From assembly GCA_937957815.1 (NCBI GenBank), contig CALFXN010000581.1, positions 1 to 6,928 of the forward strand: a stretch of DNA of 6,928 nt, given 5' to 3'. Below are positions 1-6,928 of the stretch, in pieces. Made by a program: the position numbers and the translations under genes. Positions within the stretch are counted from its first letter, which is position 1. Each line of letters starts with the position of its first letter. This stretch comes from an uncultured Synergistales bacterium. Its GTDB lineage: Bacteria > Synergistota > Synergistia > Synergistales > Aminobacteriaceae. The notes beneath the pieces were generated by a model. That model ran no database searches, was not told the DNA's origin, and saw only the letters and a program-made list of their open reading frames with translations.

Positions 1-8
1 CAATGTCC

Positions 9-1853
9 CTAGCGCCCGAGACGCACGGGAAGTGTCCTGTGGGAGAAGTTGAACCACCGCTGCATGGATTCGGAATACGACTTCGCCGCGATTTCGTCGA
101 ACGTTTCCGTCTTTACGATGATTCTGGACGAACCCGATATGGACCGTTTCCGCTCATGCAGGCTCAATGTTTCGTCATACGAAATCTTGTCGAAGACCTT
201 GCCCGACGAGGGGGCCATCGGCAACAACGTCGTCTTCGGAGGATAGTGCAGGTCGAATGCCTGTTCGACGACGAACGGGAAGAGAACCGTGAACGGAGGC
301 TGCACTTTCGCCGCCTCGATCAGGATATCCGGTACGACGAGGGGGAGTGTCACGAGAATATCCTTCCCCGCCGAAATACCGCGCTTCGGTCGGAGGGACG
401 CCGTGATCCGGATCCCCGATCGCGTCCCCTGAATGTCCTGCGACTCGACATCGCCCGCGGGAATCCCGAGATTCTCGAGCAACCGGCTCCCGTCCTCCGG
501 AGTGATTTTTCTGTCGCCGACCAGGATGTCGGCCCATCCGTTCCGGGCGATCACATCGAGCATTCCCGTAATTGTTCCGTCTTCGAGAAGGCCGAAATTC
601 CACCTGAAGATGAGCTTGTGCTCTCTCGCTCCTCCCGGAGAAACGCGACGCGATTCGAGCCCCTTCTGCGAGAGCTGGTAGACGGTTCGTCCCCAGAGAG
701 CGGACGGCGTCTCGGTCGTCACTCCCTGGGTCAGGTCGAGAAAGAAGGAATCGCGCCCCGCGCACGATACCTCCAGGATCGGACGCAGGACCAGTCCCTC
801 GGTCGCCGGAGCCTCGTCGTTGATCGTCGTCGCGGAAAGCCAGCAGACTCTGGTCGTCCACGAGGCTTCGCGGAGCCATTTCGAAAGGATGAGGATTTTC
901 TCCCACTGTGTCCATGGCCCTTCGGAGGGGATGTCGGGACGGACGTTCGATCCGATCGCATTCTCCCTTCCGAGAGAGAGCGTGGGCGATGAGGCGACGA
1001 ACGAGAGAACGGCTTCGCCGGCCCTGATCTTGTTGACGCCGTTCATCGCGCTGCGGAGCGCGGCGGGAGGAGCCGGGATCGCACGCGTCTCCATGGACCG
1101 GAACATCCGCGTTACCGGTTCGGTTCCCTTTCGCATTCCGAAGGCGATGAACCGTCTCGTATCGCCGAGGAGCGAGACGTTCCTGTGAGCCGGAGTGTTG
1201 ACGACCCTGAAACGGTATTCCCTGCCCGCCCCAGTGTCCTCGCGCGACGGGACCTCGCTTCCGGCAACGGCGAGCTCGCTTCCCGAGGGGACCGTCACGA
1301 TGACCCGGAGCTCCCACTGGGGCAGTTCCTCCGAAATCCACACGAGATCATCCACCCCGAAGTGCCTCGGGAACGTCTCGGCAACCGTCAGGTCGAGAAC
1401 CTGCTCCTCCCGGAGAGGCGGAAAGCGGACTTCGGCGAGAGTCGCTCCTCCGCTCTCGTACGTCCGGGGAATGACTGGCGTTACCATCCTGCCTGTCCCG
1501 GGATCATAGATCTTCGAGTCCCGGATCTCAACTTTCCCCCCCTCGGGGACCAGGAACGTCCAGGTTCGCCATCGCTCGCCGAGGGTCTGTCTGCCGAGAA
1601 TCACGAGGCGAGTCGTCCGGGTCATGCTCCCGTCGGCGGAGAGGGCATAGTGGACATCCTTGAGCCAGATGATCCCGTCCGCCTTCGGAAACGAGCTGAA
1701 GTCGGGCGATTCCTGAATCATTCTCTCGATCGTCGCGCCGTCCTGCCGCCCCGCCCTTGCCGCGCCGAGCGGAGCGGCACACGCCGTTCCCGCGGTCAGG
1801 ACGAGCAGAACGCATATCAGCCGAACTCCCGCAACGCACCGGAGTCGTCGCAT
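9..1853 (-). CDS. Exported DUF3857 / transglutaminase-like protein, probably catalytically inactive
   Basis: The protein has 614 residues, full length for DUF3857-transglutaminase proteins (usually about 600-680). The start is ATG at 1853, 13 bases after the secA stop, with a G-rich Shine-Dalgarno run at 1861-1867. An upstream in-frame ATG at 1973 lies inside secA and would bury the signal peptide. Residues 1-27 form a Sec signal peptide: Arg-rich start, hydrophobic core (RLICVLLVLTAG), likely cleavage after ACA. Residues about 50-225 match the DUF3857 beta-rich domain, with a dG-type turn (SADGSM) and IYDPGTGRMV. Residues about 290-380 align with the transglutaminase core, and LDLT at 372-375 matches the lDpT Asp motif. 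The Cys motif GDCKDKA reads WTQWEKI (314-320), and no His sits in the equivalent of FNHVIV (near 353-362). Residues about 385-614 resemble the usual C-terminal beta region. The protein probably acts in the periplasm or at the cell surface; substrate and role are unknown. Family assignment is confident, loss of catalysis is inferred from by-eye alignment. Confidence 0.8.
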   Translation of the reverse strand: MRRLRCVAGVRLICVLLVLTAGTACAAPLGAARAGRQDGATIERMIQESPDFSSFPKADGIIWLKDVHYALSADGSMTRTTRLVILGRQTLGERWRTWTFLVPEGGKVEIRDSKIYDPGTGRMVTPVIPRTYESGGATLAEVRFPPLREEQVLDLTVAETFPRHFGVDDLVWISEELPQWELRVIVTVPSGSELAVAGSEVPSREDTGAGREYRFRVVNTPAHRNVSLLGDTRRFIAFGMRKGTEPVTRMFRSMETRAIPAPPAALRSAMNGVNKIRAGEAVLSFVASSPTLSLGRENAIGSNVRPDIPSEGPWTQWEKILILSKWLREASWTTRVCWLSATTINDEAPATEGLVLRPILEVSCAGRDSFFLDLTQGVTTETPSALWGRTVYQLSQKGLESRRVSPGGAREHKLIFRWNFGLLEDGTITGMLDVIARNGWADILVGDRKITPEDGSRLLENLGIPAGDVESQDIQGTRSGIRITASLRPKRGISAGKDILVTLPLVVPDILIEAAKVQPPFTVLFPFVVEQAFDLHYPPKTTLLPMAPSSGKVFDKISYDETLSLHERKRSISGSSRIIVKTETFDEIAAKSYSESMQRWFNFSHRTLPVRLGR

Positions 1854-1860
1854 ACCCCAT

Positions 1861-1866
1861 CCCCCC

Positions 1867-1867
<1 letters not shown>
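1861..1867 (-). promoter_or_regulatory. G7 ribosome binding site of the DUF3857 gene, abutting the secA stop
   Basis: On the minus strand the secA stop TAG runs straight into seven consecutive G's, followed by GATGGGGT and the ATG at 1853. This is the only Shine-Dalgarno-like stretch at a sensible distance and supports the 1853 start. The position implies coupling to termination of secA translation. The run is intergenic apart from the stop's last base, so length variation would alter initiation rather than reading frame. Confidence 0.5.
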
Positions 1868-4545
<2,678 letters not shown>

Positions 4546-4550
4546 TGAAG

Positions 4551-4557
4551 TCACCTC
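4551..4557 (-). promoter_or_regulatory. secA ribosome binding site that decides the start
   Basis: GAGGTGA on the minus strand ends 5 bases before ATG 4545. It contains the alternative in-frame GTG at 4554, which itself has no upstream purine-rich site (preceding bases TTTTCTACGA). This favours the ATG. Confidence 0.65.
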
Positions 4558-4581
4558 GTAGAAAAGAATCGTTCATAATTC

Positions 4582-4591
4582 CCATGCATGG
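4582..4591. repeat. Perfect 10-bp palindrome at the predicted secA transcript start
   Basis: CCATGCATGG is perfectly self-complementary and sits about 7-16 bases downstream of the predicted -10 box, spanning the predicted start of transcription. It could be a small operator half-pair, but a 10-bp palindrome can also occur by chance. Confidence 0.35.
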
Positions 4592-4597
4592 TTTTTT

Positions 4598-4625
4598 ATT
4601 ATCCCACAGACGGGACGATTGTGAC
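4598..4625 (-). promoter_or_regulatory. Candidate sigma70-type promoter of secA
   Basis: On the minus strand, -35 GTCACA (4620-4625; 4 of 6 to TTGACA), a 16-base spacer and -10 GATAAT (4598-4603; 5 of 6 to TATAAT) are followed by an A-run. The predicted transcript start is near 4590-4591, leaving a 5' leader of about 45 bases before secA. The AT-rich stretch stands out in otherwise GC-rich DNA. This is a by-eye prediction. Confidence 0.5.
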
Positions 4626-4659
4626 GAGCCATACGGCGGATAGATCACCGCGGGCTCGT
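4624..4659. repeat. Imperfect inverted repeat between pgsA and secA
   Basis: The outer arms ACGAGCC (4624-4630) and GGCTCGT (4653-4659) are perfectly complementary over 7 bp. Inner arms GCGG (4636-4639) and CCGC (4648-4651) add 4 bp around an 8-base loop, with an asymmetric internal bulge. On the minus strand it is not followed by a T-run, so it is not a canonical intrinsic terminator for pgsA. It abuts and overlaps by 2 bases the predicted secA -35 box, so it could be an operator or an RNA stem at the end of the pgsA message. Confidence 0.5.
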
Positions 4660-4741
4660 TTTCGGGAAGGAGATGCGTTCGCGGGGGCAATTCACCGGAC
4701 ATCCGGAAAACATGCGTATCGCTCCGACGCGGAAGGATCGC

Positions 4742-5311
4742 TCATGCATCCATCAGAAGGCGTTTTCCCTTGACCAGGTAGTTCATACCGGACCAGACCG
4801 TCAGAAGCATCGCGGCCCACATGGCGATCATGCCTCCGGGGAGGTTGAAAATGAGAAGACAAATCGCCACGATCTGCGCCACGGTCTTGATCTTACCACC
4901 CTTCGACGCCGCGATGACGATTCCTTCCGCCGCCGCGGCCATTCGTACCCCGGTTACGATGAAATCGCGGGAGATGATGATGACGACGATCCAGGCCGGG
5001 AGCCGCTGGAGTTCCACGAGAGAGATCAAGGCCGCGATGACGAGGATTTTGTCCGCGAGAGGATCGATGAATTTGCCGAGATTCGTCACCATTCCTTTCT
5101 TCCGGGCGATGTACCCGTCGGCCGTGTCCGTAAGTGCGGCGAGAATGAACACCAGACCGGCGATCAGGTCTCCGTAGCTTACGGTAATTCCGATGGACTC
5201 GAAGATGCGGATCGGCGAACTGATCTTGAGCGTCAGAAAGATCAGCACGAGCGGCGCGAGAAAGACCCGGAGCAGACTCAGAAGATTCGGCAGGTTGAAG
5301 CGCAGCTTCAC
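4742..5311 (-). CDS. pgsA: CDP-diacylglycerol--glycerol-3-phosphate 3-phosphatidyltransferase (PGP synthase)
   Basis: PgsA makes phosphatidylglycerophosphate and CMP from CDP-diacylglycerol and glycerol-3-phosphate. It is the committed step to phosphatidylglycerol and cardiolipin in the inner membrane. The 189-residue product has the usual length. The CDP-alcohol phosphotransferase signature is perfect: D62-x2-D65-G66-x2-A69-R70-x8-G79-x3-D83-x3-D87, where the Asp residues bind metal and the last acts as base. The N-terminal PNLLSLLRV matches the family's PNxLTxxR start, and SRDFIVTGVR (114-123) and GGKIKTVAQ (138-146) are typical of PgsA rather than phosphatidylserine synthase. Several hydrophobic membrane segments are visible (about 12-29, 48-61, 88-102, 107-118, 145-178). 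The start is GTG at 5311, 8 bases after AAGGAGG; an ATG at 5316 is out of frame and meets a stop after two codons. It appears to be a single-gene transcript with its own promoter just after a terminator. Confidence 0.95.
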   Translation of the reverse strand: MKLRFNLPNLLSLLRVFLAPLVLIFLTLKISSPIRIFESIGITVSYGDLIAGLVFILAALTDTADGYIARKKGMVTNLGKFIDPLADKILVIAALISLVELQRLPAWIVVIIISRDFIVTGVRMAAAAEGIVIAASKGGKIKTVAQIVAICLLIFNLPGGMIAMWAAMLLTVWSGMNYLVKGKRLLMDA

Positions 5312-5319
5312 CGCATTTT

Positions 5320-5326
5320 CCTCCTT
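5320..5326 (-). promoter_or_regulatory. pgsA ribosome binding site supporting the GTG start
   Basis: AAGGAGG on the minus strand is a near-perfect Shine-Dalgarno ending 8 bases before GTG 5311. The out-of-frame ATG at 5316 is only 3 bases from it and is followed by CGG TGA, so it cannot give a product. Confidence 0.75.
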
Positions 5327-5355
5327 CGTGCGGACAGGTTCGTCATTGTTGCATC

Positions 5356-5384
5356 ATTATCGTCCAAAGAGTGTCCGGCGTCCA
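5356..5384 (-). promoter_or_regulatory. Candidate sigma70-type promoter of pgsA
   Basis: On the minus strand, -35 TGGACG (5379-5384; 4 of 6 to consensus), an exact 17-base spacer and -10 GATAAT (5356-5361; 5 of 6) follow directly after the T-run of the livF terminator. The predicted start is near 5349, giving a leader of about 38 bases that includes AAGGAGG. The same GATAAT -10 is found before secA. Confidence 0.5.
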
Positions 5385-5386
5385 CC

Positions 5387-5427
5387 AAAAAAGGGGCGGG
5401 GCGCCCCGAAAGCGCCCGCATCCCCTT
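5387..5427 (-). terminator. Rho-independent terminator after livF
   Basis: On the minus strand the stem arms are AAGGGG (5422-5427) with CCCCTT (5391-5396), and inside these GGGCGC with GCGCCC around loop TTTCGGG. The hairpin is followed by an uninterrupted run of six T's (5387-5392). It lies 35 bases downstream of the livF stop and cleanly separates the liv operon from pgsA. Confidence 0.85.
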
Positions 5428-5462
5428 CGATTCGTCGCCGGGTGTGCGCCGTCCGGACGTTC

Positions 5463-6182
5463 CTAGCCGCCCAGATAGGCCTCCTTGACCCTGGAGTCGT
5501 TCAGAAGCTGTTCCCCGGTTCCCTGGAGGACGATGCCTCCGACCTCCAGGATATACGCGTAGTGTGCGATCTTGAGGGCCGCGAAGGCGTTCTGTTCCAC
5601 GAGAAGGACCGTCTTTCCCTCGCTGTTGATGTGCCGAATGATGTCGAACACCTCTTTGACCAGCAACGGCGCGAGCCCGAGCGAAGGTTCGTCGAGCATG
5701 ACCATGTCCGGCCCGCTCATGAGCGCGCGTCCGACCGAGAGCATTTGCTGTTCGCCGCCCGAAAGGGTGCCGCCCCTTTGCCACGAACGCTCCCTGAGCC
5801 TCGGAAAGAGCGAATAGACCATGTCGATGTCCCGTGTGATTCCGTCGACGTCGTTGCGGATGTACGCGCCGAGCCTCAGGTTCTCCTCGACCGTCAGGTG
5901 GGGCAGGATCCTGCGCCCTTCGGGACTCATTGCGATTCCGAGCTTCACCATCGTCTCCGGGGGTTTCCCGACGAGATTCACCTGTCGGCCGTCGCGGCCC
6001 GTGAAGAGAATCTGCCCCTGTACGTGCCGGACAAGTCCCGCAATGGCCCGGATCGTGCTGCTCTTTCCCGCGCCGTTGGCTCCGATCAGCGTGACGATGC
6101 TGCCTCTCGGAATTTCTACGCTGATCCCCTTGACCGCGTGGATGCCGCCGTAATACACGTGCAGGGAGTCGATCTTAAGCAT
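5463..6182 (-). CDS. livF: Branched-chain amino acid ABC transporter ATP-binding protein LivF
   Basis: LivF is one of the two cytoplasmic ATPases of the high-affinity branched-chain amino acid (HAAT family) importer, working with LivG, permeases LivH/LivM and a periplasmic binding protein. The 239 residues are a full-length LivF (E. coli 237). Motifs: Walker A GANGAGKS (34-41), the LivF-type SPEGRRILPHLTVEENL segment (86-102), ABC signature LSGGEQ (140-145), Walker B MVMLDEP (160-166), and VEQN (195-198). The switch His is replaced by Gln, as is usual for LivF and not a defect here. ATG 6182 overlaps the end of livG by 8 bases, and GGAGGAGG sits 9 bases upstream within livG, pointing to coupled translation. 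Related systems in this family also move amides, urea or other amino acids, so the exact substrate is unproven. Confidence 0.93.
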   Translation of the reverse strand: MLKIDSLHVYYGGIHAVKGISVEIPRGSIVTLIGANGAGKSSTIRAIAGLVRHVQGQILFTGRDGRQVNLVGKPPETMVKLGIAMSPEGRRILPHLTVEENLRLGAYIRNDVDGITRDIDMVYSLFPRLRERSWQRGGTLSGGEQQMLSVGRALMSGPDMVMLDEPSLGLAPLLVKEVFDIIRHINSEGKTVLLVEQNAFAALKIAHYAYILEVGGIVLQGTGEQLLNDSRVKEAYLGG

Positions 6183-6928
6183 TTGCCGCGGCCTCCTCCC
6201 CGAGATACGCTTCGATGACCTTCGGATTCGACTGGATTTCCTTCGGTCCGCCTTCGGCGATGAGAATCCCGTAATCGAGCACCCAGATGTACTCGCACAC
6301 GCCCATGACGACCTTCATGTCGTGTTCGATGAGAAGGATCGTCAGGTCGTATTCCTTCCGGAGCGTCCGGATGAACCCCATGAGTTCGAGCGATTCCTGC
6401 GGATTCATTCCCGCGGCCGGCTCGTCGAGAAGAAGGAATCTCGGCTCCGTCGCAAGGGCGCGCGCGATCTCGAGACGCCGCTGCGCTCCGTAGGGGAGAG
6501 AGCTCGAGATCTCGTCCGCGTACTGCGCCAGACCGATCGACTCGAGAAGGTGATGCGATTTCTCGCGAATCTGCCGTTCCTCTCGGGTGAAGAGCGGGGA
6601 CATCAGCGGCGCCATCCACCAGTGACTCTTCTGGCGGACATGACACCCGATCATGACGTTCTGGAGCACCGTCTCGTTCGAGAAGAGCCGGATGTTCTGA
6701 AAGGTCCGCGAGATTCCCGTCTTGCAGACGAGGTGCGGTGCCCGCCCCGTTATGTCCTCGCCGTGGAAGAGGACAATCCCTTCCGTCGGCTTGTAGAAGC
6801 CGGTGATGATGTTGAACGCTGTGGTTTTCCCGGCGCCGTTCGGTCCGATGAGTCCGACGATGCTCCCGTGCGAGACGTCGAGGTTGAGAATGCGGTAGCC
6901 CAGCGCGCGCGCCTCGTCCTCCACCGCC
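6175..6928 (-). CDS. livG: Branched-chain amino acid ABC transporter ATP-binding protein LivG (partial, 5' end beyond window)
   Basis: This is the second ATPase of the same importer. The frame stays open to the right edge, so the N-terminus is cut; roughly 15-20 residues are missing, including the usual FGGL motif. A GTG at 6924 is in frame, but no ribosome site is visible before it and it would remove the first conserved strand, so I treat it as internal (numbering below starts there). Motifs: Walker A GPNGAGKTT (27-35), Q-loop TFQN (74-77), LivG-type signature LPYGAQRR (143-150) in place of LSGGQ, Walker B FLLLDEP (163-169), and switch His in IEHDM (His201). The C-terminal NPKVIEAYLGEE is typical of LivG. 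Near the N-terminus, AVED and LNLDV, normally adjacent, seem separated by nine residues. The stop TAA (6175-6177) lies inside the start of livF. Confidence 0.92.
   Translation of the reverse strand, partial: AVEDEARALGYRILNLDVSHGSIVGLIGPNGAGKTTAFNIITGFYKPTEGIVLFHGEDITGRAPHLVCKTGISRTFQNIRLFSNETVLQNVMIGCHVRQKSHWWMAPLMSPLFTREERQIREKSHHLLESIGLAQYADEISSSLPYGAQRRLEIARALATEPRFLLLDEPAAGMNPQESLELMGFIRTLRKEYDLTILLIEHDMKVVMGVCEYIWVLDYGILIAEGGPKEIQSNPKVIEAYLGEEAAANA

Noticed and set aside
3..992. Long plus-strand frames opposite the DUF3857 gene (also 1185-1955), pgsA (4673-5488) and livF (5193-6218)
   Set aside because: All are in the same codon-mirrored register as the real minus-strand gene and have the same low-complexity, Arg-rich composition. 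No ribosome sites or family motifs support them.
4660..4741. Possible terminator directly after pgsA (short CCGGA/TCCGG and TCCG/CGGA repeats)
   Set aside because: The stems are only 4-5 bp with loops of 2-3 bases and no T-run follows on the minus strand, so I do not call a terminator.
5463..6182. LivF lacks the switch histidine (VEQN instead of a His), suggesting an inactive ATPase
   Set aside because: Gln at this position is typical of LivF proteins as a family, so it is not a sign of lost activity in this copy.

Overview
The window is about 6.9 kb of GC-rich bacterial chromosome (roughly 60% G+C by eye). Every gene lies on the minus strand, so transcription runs from right to left. The content is largely housekeeping. 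A signal-peptide-bearing DUF3857-type protein, classical Sec and Liv machinery, and use of GTG and ATG starts fit a Gram-negative-type, high-GC bacterium. I cannot name the phylum from the sequence alone; a proteobacterial or uncultured-phylum genome is equally possible.

Reading in the direction of transcription, the right edge holds the end of a branched-chain amino acid ABC transporter operon: livG (missing its N-terminus at the window edge), overlapping livF by 8 bases. These are the two cytoplasmic ATPases; the membrane permeases (livH/livM) and the binding protein would lie beyond the right edge. A strong GC-rich hairpin followed by six T's closes this operon. A sigma70-like promoter follows at once and drives pgsA, the phosphatidylglycerophosphate synthase of anionic phospholipid synthesis. 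A 196-base intergenic region with a 36-base inverted repeat and a second sigma70-like promoter leads into secA, the ATPase motor of the Sec translocon. Thirteen bases after secA, probably in the same transcript, is a gene for an exported DUF3857/transglutaminase-like protein that ends 8 bases from the left edge.

Functionally, PgsA and SecA are linked by general knowledge: SecA activity at the membrane depends on anionic phospholipids. The last gene encodes a likely Sec client. The feature most worth a second look is that this protein keeps the DUF3857-transglutaminase architecture but appears to have lost the catalytic Cys and His, so it looks like a pseudoenzyme. Smaller points are the regulatory layout in front of secA and an apparent nine-residue insertion near the N-terminus of LivG. 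I see no mobile element, CRISPR array, tRNA or rRNA, and nothing that amounts to a new multigene system.
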